Assembly (NCBI RefSeq): GCF_000203915.1
Contig: NC_008390.1
Coordinates: 2,356,001-2,420,000, forward strand
Reading direction: 5' to 3'
DNA: 64,000 nt
From: Burkholderia ambifaria AMMD
Lineage (GTDB): Bacteria; Pseudomonadota; Gammaproteobacteria; Burkholderiales; Burkholderiaceae
Below, piece after piece: positions 1-10,804 of this stretch. The position numbers and the translations under genes were made by a program. The notes beneath the pieces are model-generated. The model searched no databases. It had not been told where the DNA came from and saw only the letters and a program-made list of their open reading frames with translations. The stretch's first letter is position 1. Every line of letters starts with the position of its first letter.

Positions 1-1322
<1,322 letters not shown>

Positions 1323-1443
1323 TCAGCAATTGGCGCGATGATCGCGCCCCTTCGCGCAGTGCCGCACCGGCCGTGCGGGCCGACGCGAACCGACCGGCCG
1401 GTCGGTGCACCGCGCATGTGCACCGCGTGCGCCGGACCCCGCG

Positions 1444-2289
1444 TCAGGCGCGTTTCGCGAGCGCCACGCTGTCGCGCGGCACGCCGCCTTCCGCCGCCTT
1501 CAGCGAATTCAGCATCCGCTGCAATGCGCGGGCCGTTTCGATCGGCCGCTCCATCGGGAACAGGTGGCTGCCTTCGAGCCATTCGATGCGCCCGCGCGCC
1601 GCGCGGCGCGTCGCATCGAGCCCGACCTGCCGCACTTCGCGCGAGCGCGTGCCGGCGAGAAAGCCAAGCGGCACCGGCGCGCCGTGCGCGAGCCGCGGGC
1701 CGAGCGTATGCGGCAAGGTCCGGTAGATCAGGTATTCGACCTGCCGGTCGAACGCGAGCGCGCGTTCGCCGTCGGCGCCCGCCTGCGGAATGCCGTAGTC
1801 GATGTAGTCGGACAGCATCCGTTCGTCCCAGCGGGCGAACGCCGGTTTCTCGTGGAAGTGGCGCCAGACTTCGTCGCGGCTCGTCCAGCGCGTGCGCCGG
1901 TTGCGGGTCGCGGCCGCCGGCGACAGCCGCTCGTCGAGCCCGGCCCACTGGCTCGCACGCAGCGCGCCGGCGCGCCAGCCCGCGATGATCGGCGAATCGA
2001 TCATCACCACGCCGCGCACCCAATGCGGCTTTTTCAGCGCGGCCATCAGCGACAGGTAGCCGCCGAGCGAATGGCCGACGAGCCAGACCGGGCGCTCGTA
2101 GCGGCCGCCGATGTCGTCGAGCAGCTGTTCGACGAGATGCGGCCAGTCGCGCGTCACCGGGTAGCGGCGATCGTGACCGATGCGCTCGATGTAGCGCAGC
2201 TCGTAGTCGTCTGCCAGCTCGGCGAAGATCGTCCGGTACGTCGACGCCGGAAACCCGTTCGCATGCGAGAAGTGGATGATGTCCTTCAA
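1444..2289 (-). CDS. Alpha/beta-hydrolase family protein
   Basis: Cytoplasmic alpha/beta-hydrolase fold protein of about 281 residues with unknown substrate. The nucleophile elbow GHSLGG is clear, an SHANGFP oxyanion-type segment sits near the N-terminus, and a C-terminal EGSHLFPME segment supplies the likely catalytic His. The start is taken as TTG at 2287-2289, since AGGAGA lies about nine bases upstream and the protein then begins LKDIIHFSHANG. An ATG at 2341-2343 would add 18 residues of poor quality and overlap comEC. The gene starts 22 bases after comEC, so they are probably co-transcribed. It could be an esterase or haloperoxidase-like enzyme; sequence alone does not decide. Confidence 0.85.
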   Translation of the reverse strand: MKDIIHFSHANGFPASTYRTIFAELADDYELRYIERIGHDRRYPVTRDWPHLVEQLLDDIGGRYERPVWLVGHSLGGYLSLMAALKKPHWVRGVVMIDSPIIAGWRAGALRASQWAGLDERLSPAAATRNRRTRWTSRDEVWRHFHEKPAFARWDERMLSDYIDYGIPQAGADGERALAFDRQVEYLIYRTLPHTLGPRLAHGAPVPLGFLAGTRSREVRQVGLDATRRAARGRIEWLEGSHLFPMERPIETARALQRMLNSLKAAEGGVPRDSVALAKRA

Positions 2290-2311
2290 ACGCCAATGTC
2301 TCCTGTGTCGG

Positions 2312-4801
2312 TCACCGGTCCATCCAGTACCGTCGCTGCGCATCTCGATAACACTCGAACGCGAACCCGCCGCCCGCCGGCGCGACGTCGAACCGCACGG
2401 CCCCGTCGCGATCGGTGCGCGGCAGCGGAATCCCGCGCGCCTCGTAGCGCGCGAGGACCGTCCGGTGCGGATGCCCGAAGCGATTGCGATAGCCTACAGG
2501 AAATACCGCGACGCGCGGCTCGACCGAATCGAGGAAAGGCTCGACCGACGACGTGCGGCTGCCGTGATGCGGAACGACGAGGATCTGCGCGGCCAGTGCG
2601 TCGCGCGCGTCGGCCACCAATCGCCGTTCGGCGCGCGCCTCGATGTCGCCCGTCAGCAGTGCCGACGTGCCGCCCGCGTCGATGCGCAACACACACGATT
2701 GCTCGTTCGACGGGCCGGCGCCCGCCACGCCGGGCGGCCACAGCATCGTGAAGACGACACCGTCCCAGGTCCACCGCTGCCCGGCCGCGCACGGCAGCCG
2801 ATCGGCCACGCCGGCCGCCTGCGCGTCGCGCCACAGCCGGTGCCGCGGCGCAATGCCGGCGAGCAGTTGGCGCACCTCGGCCGCCGCATAGACGGCCGCC
2901 GCGCCGCCCGCGTGATCGGCATCCGCATGGCTGAGCACGAGCGAATCGATGGTCCGGATTCCGCGTGCGCGCAACGCCGGCGCAACGATCCGCGTGCCGG
3001 CATGGGTCGACTCCGCCCCCGGCCCCGCGTCGAACAGCAGGGTCCGGCGCGCGGTCTCGACCAGCACCGACGCGCCCTGCCCGACGTCGAGCACGGTCAG
3101 CCGGAAGCCGCCCGGCGGCGGCGCATCGGGCGCCGGTGCGACCAGTGGCAGCCATGTGAGCGGCGCCGCCCAGCGCAACGGCCAGCCGCGCGGCATCAAC
3201 GCCCACCCGACACCCACGCATGCCAGCACCAGCACCGGCCAGTCCGGCATGGGCAGCCAGAACACGCCGGCCGGCCAGTCGGCGAGGTGCCGGAGCAACG
3301 CCATCATCGGTTCGAGCGCCGCATGCGCGAGCCGGAATGCATATGCGTCCAACGGCGCGGGCAACCCGATACCGGCGAGCACGATCGGCGTCACGACGGA
3401 ACTGACCCACGGAATCGCAAACGCATTGCCGAGCGGGCCCGATACCGAGATCTGCGCGAACCACGCGGCCGTGAGCGGCGCGAGGCCGAGCGTCACCGCG
3501 TACTGCACGCGCGTCGCCTCCGCGATCCGGCGCCCGGCACGCGTGCACCCTGCGCGCAGCCGGCGCCGGCGGTCGACCGCGGCGGCGCCGTCGGGCGCAC
3601 TGTCGTCGCCGCCGTCGAATTCACGCACCGCGCGCCAGCCCGCCACCGCCATCAGGATCACGGCGACCGCGCCGAACGACAGCCAGAACCCGGCCGACAG
3701 CACCGCCCACGGATCGGCAAGCAGCACGCCGCCGAGCGCCGCGCACAACACCGCGGAAGTCGGCACGCTGCGGCCGGCCAGATAGGCGGCCGCGCCGGCC
3801 GCGATCATCCACCACGCGCGCTGCGCCGGCACGTTGAAGCCGGCAAGCGCCGCATAGCCGGCGGCGGCCGTCAGCGCCGCCAGGGAAGCGACGTAGGGCG
3901 CCGGCATCACGAGCGCCGCGGCACGTCCGCGCCAGCGCAGACGCCGCCAGACCATCGATACGATCCCGCCCGCGATCGCGCCGACGAGCCCGACGTGCAG
4001 CCCCGAAATCGCGACCAGATGGCTCGTGCCCGTATTGCGCAGCACGCGCCAGTCGTCGTCGCCGATACCGGATTGATCACCGACCGCGAGCGCGGTGACG
4101 ATGCCGCGATGGCGCGCGTCGCCGAGCCCGTCGCCGATACGCGTGCGCAGCGCGTCGCGCAGCCGATCGATCGATGCGCGCCATCCCGCTGCGCGTGCGT
4201 CGAGCAATTCCGCGCGCTCGGGCGCGACGACATAGCCGATCGCACGAATGCCCGCGGCGAGCCACGCCGCCTCGCTGTCGCGCACGCCGGGGTTCGCCTC
4301 GGCGTGCGGGCGCTTCAGCCGCACGACGAGACGCCAGCGCTGCGCCGCGCGCAAATCGGGAATCGCAGCGCGTGCGGCGGGCGCGCCGTACGTGCGCCAT
4401 GACAATCTGATCACCGGCGGGAAACGGGCCAGGCCCGCGTCGTTCGATTCGACGGCCAGCAGCAGTCGCGCGCCGGTGTCGTCGATCACCGGCAACCCGC
4501 AGATCACACCGGTGACGGCGATGTCGCGCCCTTCCCATTCGACGGGCAGGCTGTCACGCAGCCGCCATTCGGCGCGCGCGGCCGCATAGCCGAATCCGAT
4601 CGCACAGGCGGCGCTTGCGCACAGCATCCACCGGAGCGCGACGATCTCACGGGTTCGACGGCGCCGCGCACACCATGCGAGCAGCGCGCCGCAACCGGCC
4701 AGCACCGCCGCCCCGATTATCCAGCCGCTCGCGCCCGGCAACGCCGCCTGCCGCTGCAGCACGACGACGCCGAGCGCGAACGCGATCCACCCCACCCGCA
4801 T
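2312..4801 (-). CDS. comEC: ComEC/Rec2 DNA internalization channel protein
   Basis: Inner-membrane protein expected to carry single-stranded DNA into the cytoplasm during natural transformation. It has N-terminal membrane helices and an OB-like region, a central multi-helix Competence domain, and a C-terminal metallo-beta-lactamase domain with the motif SHADADHAGG and a later VVPHHGSRTSS segment. The length of about 829 residues is normal. The start is set at ATG 4799-4801 because AGGAGG sits five bases upstream; an in-frame ATG 54 bases further up lacks such a site. It is flanked by tatD, a 3'-5' exonuclease family. Whether this strain is naturally competent cannot be told from this locus. 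Confidence 0.93.
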   Translation of the reverse strand: MRVGWIAFALGVVVLQRQAALPGASGWIIGAAVLAGCGALLAWCARRRRTREIVALRWMLCASAACAIGFGYAAARAEWRLRDSLPVEWEGRDIAVTGVICGLPVIDDTGARLLLAVESNDAGLARFPPVIRLSWRTYGAPAARAAIPDLRAAQRWRLVVRLKRPHAEANPGVRDSEAAWLAAGIRAIGYVVAPERAELLDARAAGWRASIDRLRDALRTRIGDGLGDARHRGIVTALAVGDQSGIGDDDWRVLRNTGTSHLVAISGLHVGLVGAIAGGIVSMVWRRLRWRGRAAALVMPAPYVASLAALTAAAGYAALAGFNVPAQRAWWMIAAGAAAYLAGRSVPTSAVLCAALGGVLLADPWAVLSAGFWLSFGAVAVILMAVAGWRAVREFDGGDDSAPDGAAAVDRRRRLRAGCTRAGRRIAEATRVQYAVTLGLAPLTAAWFAQISVSGPLGNAFAIPWVSSVVTPIVLAGIGLPAPLDAYAFRLAHAALEPMMALLRHLADWPAGVFWLPMPDWPVLVLACVGVGWALMPRGWPLRWAAPLTWLPLVAPAPDAPPPGGFRLTVLDVGQGASVLVETARRTLLFDAGPGAESTHAGTRIVAPALRARGIRTIDSLVLSHADADHAGGAAAVYAAAEVRQLLAGIAPRHRLWRDAQAAGVADRLPCAAGQRWTWDGVVFTMLWPPGVAGAGPSNEQSCVLRIDAGGTSALLTGDIEARAERRLVADARDALAAQILVVPHHGSRTSSVEPFLDSVEPRVAVFPVGYRNRFGHPHRTVLARYEARGIPLPRTDRDGAVRFDVAPAGGGFAFECYRDAQRRYWMDR

Positions 4802-4858
4802 CGCGCCTCCTCGTCGACCCGGCGCCGCCGATATCGATGCGGCGCCTTCCGGCAACGA

Positions 4859-5647
4859 TTATGCGGACGAAAGTGCGAGGCGCGGCAGCGCGGCGAGCGC
4901 GTTAGCCGTTGTGGATAGGCATAAAGAGTGAGCGTCGACGCCGCGCAGTTCGGCGAGCACGGCACCGATGCGCGGCACCTGGTCGGGCGTGTTGCGGGAC
5001 TTGTACGCCCACTCGGGCGCGATGTCGGGCGCATCTGTCTCGACGACGATCGCGTCGAGCGGCAACTGCGTGGCGAGCCGGCGGATCTGCAACGCGCGTC
5101 CGAACGTCACGTTGCCGCCGAAGCCGAGGTGCAGCCCCTGCGCGAGATACGCATCGGCCTGCTGGAAGCTGCCGTTGAACGCATGCGCGATGCCGCGCCG
5201 CACGCCGAAGCGGCGCAACCCGGCGAGCACGCGGTCCTGCGACTTGCGTACGTGGCACAAGACGGGCAGATCGAATTCGCGCGCTAGCTTCAATTGCCCC
5301 TGATAGAAGAATTGCTGCCGCTCTTCGTCGAGCCCCGGCACGAAGTAGTCGAGGCCGATCTCGCCGATCGCGACGAAGCGCGGATCGTCGAGGCTCGCCT
5401 CGATCTCCATGCGCAGCCGGTCGAGATCCGCGTCGTGCGCGTGCGGTGTAAAGATCGGATGGATGCCGAGCGCATAGACCGCGCCCGGCGTGCGCTGCGC
5501 GAGTTCGCGCACCGTCGTGAAATTGTCGCGCCCGACGCTCGGAATCACGATGCGCGACACGCCGGCCGCGCGCGCCGCCTCGGCGACCGCGTCGCGGTCG
5601 GCGTCGAATTCGCCGGCGTCGAGATGGCAGTGCGTATCGATCCACAT
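4859..5647 (-). CDS. tatD: TatD family metal-dependent deoxyribonuclease
   Basis: TIM-barrel metallohydrolase of about 262 residues in the TatD/YcfH family of metal-dependent DNases. The N-terminal metal site DTHCHLD and conserved segments such as GEIGLDYF, HVRKSQ and ETDAPDIAPEW are all present. The start at ATG 5645-5647 (MWIDTHCHLD) is preceded by AGGAAA and matches the family. A more upstream ATG would add 13 residues absent from relatives. The gene lies 64 bases after lolD and 57 before comEC on the same strand, so operon membership is likely. It may be annotated ycfH in some genomes. Confidence 0.93.
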   Translation of the reverse strand: MWIDTHCHLDAGEFDADRDAVAEAARAAGVSRIVIPSVGRDNFTTVRELAQRTPGAVYALGIHPIFTPHAHDADLDRLRMEIEASLDDPRFVAIGEIGLDYFVPGLDEERQQFFYQGQLKLAREFDLPVLCHVRKSQDRVLAGLRRFGVRRGIAHAFNGSFQQADAYLAQGLHLGFGGNVTFGRALQIRRLATQLPLDAIVVETDAPDIAPEWAYKSRNTPDQVPRIGAVLAELRGVDAHSLCLSTTANALAALPRLALSSA

Positions 5648-5711
5648 GGCGGTTTTCCTGCGCCCTCGCCGCGCCGCCGGGCTCACCCGGCAGCGCAGCG
5701 GGAGCGCTCGT

Positions 5712-6470
5712 TCACACCGGCAGCGCCGGCTCCTCGTGCAGCACGCCGTCGCGCAGGCGCATGATGCGGTCGCAGCGCGCGGCGAGCTCGGGGTCGTGCG
5801 TGACGATCACGAAACTCGTTTCGAGCGTCTCGGACAATTCGAGCATCAGGTTGAACACCGTATCGGCCGTCGTGCCGTCGAGGTTGCCAGTCGGCTCGTC
5901 GGCGAGCACGCAGGCCGGCTTCGTCACCAGCGCGCGCGCGATCGCGACGCGCTGCCGTTCGCCACCCGACAGTTCGCCCGGCCGATGCTTCGCACGCGGG
6001 CCGAGCCCGACCCGCTCGAGCATCGCCTGTGCCTGCTCGCGCGCATCCTCGGTCGTCATCCGGCGAATGCGCAGCGGCATCGCGACGTTGTCGAGCGCGG
6101 TGAATTCCGGCAGCAGGTGATGGAACTGATAGACGAACCCGAGCGCGCGGTTGCGCAACTCGTTGCGCTCGCGCTCGGCGAGCTGCGTAAACGGCTTGCC
6201 GAGCAGCGACACTTCGCCCGCGCTCGGTTCGTCGAGGCCGCCCAGCACGTGCAGCAGCGTGCTCTTGCCGGAGCCCGACGCGCCGACGACCGCGAGCTTC
6301 TCGCCGCGCCGCACCGTCAGCTCGGTGTCGTTGAGCACCTGCACATTGAAGCCGCCCTGCACGAACGCCTTCGTGATCCCGCGCGCCTGAAGCACGTATT
6401 CCTGCATACCTGCCGAATCCTGTCTGATGGGTTGTCGTGAATCCGCGAATGCGGTCGCGCGATCATTCAT
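5712..6470 (-). CDS. lolD: Lipoprotein-releasing ABC transporter ATPase LolD
   Basis: ATPase that powers extraction of mature lipoproteins from the inner membrane for handover to LolA. Walker [10 protein letters not shown], the Q-loop [11 protein letters not shown], the signature LSGGERQR and Walker B VLADEP are all present in a normal length of 252 residues. The start ATG overlaps the lolC stop region (ATGAATGA), giving translational coupling. A second ATG at 6405-6407 ([10 protein letters not shown]) is also possible. Together with lolC this is the whole transporter visible here; no separate lolE exists in the window. Confidence 0.96.
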   Translation of the reverse strand: MNDRATAFADSRQPIRQDSAGMQEYVLQARGITKAFVQGGFNVQVLNDTELTVRRGEKLAVVGASGSGKSTLLHVLGGLDEPSAGEVSLLGKPFTQLAERERNELRNRALGFVYQFHHLLPEFTALDNVAMPLRIRRMTTEDAREQAQAMLERVGLGPRAKHRPGELSGGERQRVAIARALVTKPACVLADEPTGNLDGTTADTVFNLMLELSETLETSFVIVTHDPELAARCDRIMRLRDGVLHEEPALPV

Positions 6471-7716
6471 AGCGCAGCGCCTCCGCCGGCTTCACATTCG
6501 CGCCGCGCCAGCTCGGATAGAGCGTCGCGACGGCCGACAGCACGAACGCGATCAGGCCGATCTTGATCACGTCGCCCGCGACGAGCTCGGACGGCAGCTC
6601 GCTGATGAAGTACACCGACGGCGGCAGGAACTGCACGCCGAACAGATGCTCGATCATCGGGATCAGCCACGGAATGCTCCACGCGATCAGGCACCCGAGC
6701 GCGACGCCCGACGCGGTGCCGACGAAGCCGATCGTCACGCCCTGCACGACGAAGATCTTCATGATCGACCCCGGCTGCGCGCCGAGCGTGCGCAGGATCG
6801 CGATGTCGGCCTGCTTGTTGGTCACCGTCATCACGAGCGACGACACGAGGTTGAACGCCGCGACCGCGATGATCAGCGTGAGGATGATGAACATCATCCG
6901 CTTCTCGATCTGCACGGCCGAGAACCAGGTCTTGTTCTGCTGGGTCCAGTCGCGGATATACAGGCTGCCCGACAGCGTGTGCGACAGCTCGACCGCGACC
7001 TGCGGCGCCTTCTGCATGTCGGTGAGCCGCAGCCGCACGCCGGTCGGCGCGGACATCCGGAATAGCGCCTCCGCGTCGCGGATGTTGACCATCGCGAGCG
7101 TGCTGTCGTATTCGTAGTGGCCCGATTCGAACACGCCGACGACCGTGAACTGCTTGAGCCGCGGCATCATCCCGGCCGGCGTGATCGTGCCTTCGGGCGC
7201 GACCAGCGTGATCTTGTCGCCGACCGTCACGCCGAGGTTGCCGGCGAGCGCATCGCCGAGCACGATGCCGAACTGGCCGGGCACGAGCGCGGTCAGCTGG
7301 CCCGCCTTCATGTCCTTGCCGATGTCCGACACCTGCGGTTCGAGCGACGGCTCGATGCCGCGCAGCATCACGCCGCTCACCGCGTCCTGGCGCGTGAGCA
7401 GCGCCTGCGCGTCGACGTAAGGCGCCGCGCCCGTCACCGACGGATTGCGGCGCGCCTCTTGCGCGGTCAGTTGCCAGTTGGGCATCGAGCCGGTCGGCGA
7501 GAACACCTCGACGTGCGCGAGCACCGACAGCATGCGGTCGCGCACTTCCTTCTGGAAGCCGTTCATCACGGACAGCACGACGATCAGCGCCGCGACGCCG
7601 AGCGCGATGCCGAGCATCGACACGAGCGCGATGAAGGAAATGAAGCCGTTGCCGGTCGTGCGTTTGCCGGCGCGCGTGTAGCGCCAGCCGATCTGCCATT
7701 CGTACGGAAGTTTCAA
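6463..7716 (-). CDS. lolC: Lipoprotein-releasing system permease LolC/LolE
   Basis: Inner-membrane permease subunit of the lipoprotein-releasing transporter. Its 417 residues show the family layout: a transmembrane helix near residues 25-50, a large periplasmic domain, then three helices in the C-terminal third (about 275-300, 320-345 and 380-400). It overlaps lolD. As in other bacteria with one permease gene, the subunit may act as a homodimer and could equally be named LolF or LolE. It is divergent from the rpfE-like gene. Confidence 0.95.
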   Translation of the reverse strand: MKLPYEWQIGWRYTRAGKRTTGNGFISFIALVSMLGIALGVAALIVVLSVMNGFQKEVRDRMLSVLAHVEVFSPTGSMPNWQLTAQEARRNPSVTGAAPYVDAQALLTRQDAVSGVMLRGIEPSLEPQVSDIGKDMKAGQLTALVPGQFGIVLGDALAGNLGVTVGDKITLVAPEGTITPAGMMPRLKQFTVVGVFESGHYEYDSTLAMVNIRDAEALFRMSAPTGVRLRLTDMQKAPQVAVELSHTLSGSLYIRDWTQQNKTWFSAVQIEKRMMFIILTLIIAVAAFNLVSSLVMTVTNKQADIAILRTLGAQPGSIMKIFVVQGVTIGFVGTASGVALGCLIAWSIPWLIPMIEHLFGVQFLPPSVYFISELPSELVAGDVIKIGLIAFVLSAVATLYPSWRGANVKPAEALRYE

Positions 7717-7864
7717 GCGAATCCTTTCTGCTGGTTACGGCGGGGATGACGGCCCGCGCCCGGGAGCGCCATCCGGCGGAGGCCGGCCGCCCGGGCGCGG
7801 TCGAAAAACGGTCGCCGGACGCAATCGGGCCGTCCGCCGGCCCGATCACGCGCGCAGTTTGCCA

Positions 7865-7870
7865 TACAAT
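7865..7870 (+). promoter_or_regulatory. Candidate -10 box of the rpfE-like gene
   Basis: TACAAT, a one-mismatch -10 hexamer, ends ten bases before the preferred ATG at 7881. Transcription would then start almost at the coding region. No good -35 is visible. Confidence 0.4.
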
Positions 7871-7880
7871 GCGCACCATC

Positions 7881-8945
7881 ATGCACGACCGACGCCTCCA
7901 TTTCCTCGTTCCGTTCGCGCTGCCGTCCGCAGCCGATGCGGCCTCGTCCCTGCACACGCTGGACAGCCCCGCGCTCGAAAAGTTGCTGGCCCGCGCGAGC
8001 CTCGTCGAGCGCGTGGCCGGCGAGGACTTCCAGCGCACGCTGCCGCACGAGCGCTGGCTGGCCCGCCAGTTCGGCGCGAGCCGGGGCAACGCCGCCGACG
8101 AGGCGCCGCTCGCGCCCTACATGTTGCTGGCGGACGGCGGCGACCCGGGCACGCAGGCCTGGGCGTGCGTCGAGCCGGTGCACGTCCAGATCGCGCACGA
8201 TCACCTCGTGCTCGTCGACCCGGCCAGCCTCGCGCTCGACGACGGCGACGCGGCCGCGCTGCTGGCGGTCGCGCGCCCGCTGATCGAGGAGCTCGGCGTG
8301 CGGCTGGAAGCGCCGCGGCCGACCCGCTGGTACTTGTCCAGCGAACAGCTCGCCCGCCTCGCCGGCGCCGCGCCGCTGCGCGCGAGCGGCCGCAACATCG
8401 AAATCTGGCTGCCGCACGAGGCGCACACCGGCGAACGTTCGCGGATGTGGATGAAGCTGCAGAACGAAGTGCAGATGGCGTGGTTCCAGCACCCGGTCAA
8501 CGAAGCGCGCGAAGCGCGCGGGTTGCCCGCCGTCAATTCGATCTGGTTCCACGCGCAAGGCACGCTGAAGCCGGTCGGCAAGCCGTTCGAGCGCGTACTG
8601 TCCGCCTCCCCCGCGGCGCTCGGCCTCGCGCGCGCGGCACAGGCCGAGGCCGGTGCCGCGCCGGCCGCCTTCGGTGCGCTGCCCGCCGCCGCCGGCGCGA
8701 CACTCGTCGAGCTGCCGGCGCTGTCCGCCCCGTTCATCGAACAGGACTGGGCACGCTGGCACGACGCGCTCGCCACGCTCGAGCGCGACTGGTTCGCGCC
8801 GACCCTCGCCGCGCTGCGGAACGGCGAGCTGGCCAGCGTCGATTTCACGCTGTGCGGCGACACCAGCTCCGTGACGCTGCACGCGACGCGCGGCGACCTG
8901 CGCAAGTTCTGGCGCCGCCGCGCGCTGGCGTCCCTGTTCGAATGA
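7881..8945 (+). CDS. RpfE-like conserved protein upstream of recJ
   Basis: Conserved proteobacterial protein of about 354 residues resembling RpfE of Xanthomonas, named for an effect on pathogenicity-factor production. Its molecular function is not established; some annotations link the family to phosphoglycerate mutase-like proteins. No signal peptide or membrane helix is seen. Family-like segments include LPHERWLARQFG, EIWLPHEAHT, MKLQNEVQM and NSIWFHAQG. The start is placed at ATG 7881 (MHDRRLHFLVPF); ATG 7869 is an alternative four codons upstream. The longest frame, from 7746, has a non-conserved leader that would overlap the promoter. It ends 10 bases before recJ, so co-expression is likely. 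Identification rests on both similarity and gene order. Confidence 0.75.
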   Translation: MHDRRLHFLVPFALPSAADAASSLHTLDSPALEKLLARASLVERVAGEDFQRTLPHERWLARQFGASRGNAADEAPLAPYMLLADGGDPGTQAWACVEPVHVQIAHDHLVLVDPASLALDDGDAAALLAVARPLIEELGVRLEAPRPTRWYLSSEQLARLAGAAPLRASGRNIEIWLPHEAHTGERSRMWMKLQNEVQMAWFQHPVNEAREARGLPAVNSIWFHAQGTLKPVGKPFERVLSASPAALGLARAAQAEAGAAPAAFGALPAAAGATLVELPALSAPFIEQDWARWHDALATLERDWFAPTLAALRNGELASVDFTLCGDTSSVTLHATRGDLRKFWRRRALASLFE

Positions 8946-8955
8946 CCCCACTCGT

Positions 8956-10653
8956 ATGACCCGGATCGTTACCCGCCCCGTCGCGCCCGCCGACGCAGAA
9001 GCGCTCGCGCGCCACGGCCTGCACCCTGTCCTCGCGCGGCTGTATGCGTCGCGCGGCGTGCAGTCCCCGACCGACATCGAGACCGCGCTCGCGCGCCTCG
9101 TGCCGCCCACCGAACTGAAAGGCTGCGCGGACGCCGCGGCGCTGCTCGCCGACGCGATCGCCGACAAGCGGCGCCTGCTGGTCGTCGCCGACTACGATTG
9201 CGACGGCGCGACCGCCTGTGCGGTCGCGGTGCGCGGCCTGCGAATGTTCGGCGCGCAGATCGACTACCTGGTGCCGAACCGCTTCGAATACGGCTACGGG
9301 CTCACGCCCGAGATCGTCGAACTCGCGGCCGCACGCAAGCCCGACCTGCTGATCACCGTCGACAACGGGATCGCGAGCGTCGCAGGCGTCGAAGCGGCAA
9401 ATGCACGCGGCATCGACGTGCTCGTGACCGACCACCACCTGCCCGGCGACGCGCTGCCCGCCGCGCGCGCGATCGTCAACCCGAACCAGCCCGGCTGCGC
9501 GTTCCCGAGCAAGCACATCGCCGGTGTCGGCGTGATGTTCTACGTGCTGCTCGCGCTGCGCGCCGAGCTGCGCCGCCGCGGCGCGTTCGCGAGCAAGGAA
9601 GCCGAGCCGCGCCTCGACGGCCTGCTCGACCTCGTCGCGCTCGGCACCGTCGCCGACGTGGTGCGGCTCGACGGCAACAACCGCGTGCTCGTCGCGCAGG
9701 GGCTGCAGCGCATCCGCAACGGCCGCATGCAGCCGGGCATCGCCGCGCTGTTCCGCGCCGCCGGCCGCGAGGCGCGCACCGCCTCAGGCTTCGACCTCGG
9801 CTTCGGCCTCGGCCCGCGCCTGAATGCCGCCGGGCGGCTCTCGGACATGTCGCTCGGCATCGAATGCCTGATCACCGACGACATCGGCCGCGCGTGGGAC
9901 CTCGCGCAGCAACTCGACGTGATGAACCGCGAGCGCCGCGAGATCGAGGCCGGCATGCAGCAACAGGCGCTCGCCGACCTCGCCGACGTCGATCCGGCCG
10001 ACGCGTGCACGATCACGCTGTTCAATCCCGAATGGCACCAGGGCGTGATCGGGATCGTCGCCGGGCGGCTCAAGGAGAAATTCCACCGCCCGTCGTTCAC
10101 GTTCGCGCATGCGGACGAAGCCGGCACGCGGGTCAAGGGGTCGGGCCGCTCGATTCCCGGCTTCCACCTGCGCGACGCGCTCGACCTGGTGTCGAAGCGC
10201 GAACCCGACCTGATCGTCGCGTTCGGCGGCCACGCGATGGCGGCCGGCCTCACGCTCGGCACCGACGACGTGCCGCGCTTCGCGGCCGCGTTCGAGGCGG
10301 TGGCGCGCGAGTGGCTGTCCGACGACGCGCTCGCGCGCGTGATCGAGACCGACGGCGAACTGGAAGACGCGTATTTCACGCCGCAGTTCGTCGGGCTGCT
10401 CGACGAAGCCGTCTGGGGCCAGGGCTTTCCGGCCCCGCTTTTCTCCGGCGAGTTCGACGTCGTGTCGCAGTCGCTCGTGAAGGAAAAGCACCTGAAGCTG
10501 CAGCTGGCGCGCGGCCGCCAGCGCTTCAACGCGATCTGGTTCAACCACACCGAGCCGCTGCCGGCGAGCGCGCTGATCGCGTATCGCCTCGTCGCCGACA
10601 CGTGGAACGGCGTGACGCGCGTCCAGCTGATCGTCGAGCACGCGGCCGGCTGA
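8956..10653 (+). CDS. recJ: Single-stranded-DNA-specific 5'-3' exonuclease RecJ
   Basis: Degrades single-stranded DNA 5'-3' in RecF-pathway recombination, base excision and mismatch repair. The 565-residue protein has DHH-family motifs in order: DYDCDGATA, the VTVDNGIAS stretch, the DHHLPG signature and a C-terminal DHHA1-type GGHAMAAG motif. Length and start are normal for the family. It follows the rpfE-like gene by 10 bases and is probably translated from the same mRNA. Confidence 0.97.
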   Translation: MTRIVTRPVAPADAEALARHGLHPVLARLYASRGVQSPTDIETALARLVPPTELKGCADAAALLADAIADKRRLLVVADYDCDGATACAVAVRGLRMFGAQIDYLVPNRFEYGYGLTPEIVELAAARKPDLLITVDNGIASVAGVEAANARGIDVLVTDHHLPGDALPAARAIVNPNQPGCAFPSKHIAGVGVMFYVLLALRAELRRRGAFASKEAEPRLDGLLDLVALGTVADVVRLDGNNRVLVAQGLQRIRNGRMQPGIAALFRAAGREARTASGFDLGFGLGPRLNAAGRLSDMSLGIECLITDDIGRAWDLAQQLDVMNRERREIEAGMQQQALADLADVDPADACTITLFNPEWHQGVIGIVAGRLKEKFHRPSFTFAHADEAGTRVKGSGRSIPGFHLRDALDLVSKREPDLIVAFGGHAMAAGLTLGTDDVPRFAAAFEAVAREWLSDDALARVIETDGELEDAYFTPQFVGLLDEAVWGQGFPAPLFSGEFDVVSQSLVKEKHLKLQLARGRQRFNAIWFNHTEPLPASALIAYRLVADTWNGVTRVQLIVEHAAG

Positions 10654-10686
10654 GCACCGGCCACCCGGCCCGCGCGCTCGCGGGCC

Positions 10687-10724
10687 GCATGCGCGCCGCG
10701 CCGAACGGGCCACGGCGCGCATGC
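10687..10724. repeat. Inverted repeat between recJ and prfB
   Basis: Perfect 12-base arms GCATGCGCGCCG (10687-10698) and CGGCGCGCATGC (10713-10724) enclose 14 bases. A shorter hairpin, GGCCCGCG/CGCGGGCC, lies just upstream at about 10669-10688. No T-tract follows, so neither is a classical intrinsic terminator, but they could slow or end recJ transcription before the prfB promoter. Confidence 0.6.
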
Positions 10725-10763
10725 AAGCACACTCCGCGTCACCGGGAAACCCCGCCGATCGGC

Positions 10764-10769
10764 TATAAT
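10764..10769 (+). promoter_or_regulatory. Candidate -10 box of prfB
   Basis: A perfect TATAAT lies 35 bases upstream of the prfB ATG, predicting a leader of roughly 29 bases. The -35 region is poor. It suggests prfB-lysS can be transcribed independently of recJ. Confidence 0.55.
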
Positions 10770-10804
10770 TCCGCTTTTTTACGAAGCAAGAACAGCGAAC
10801 GATC

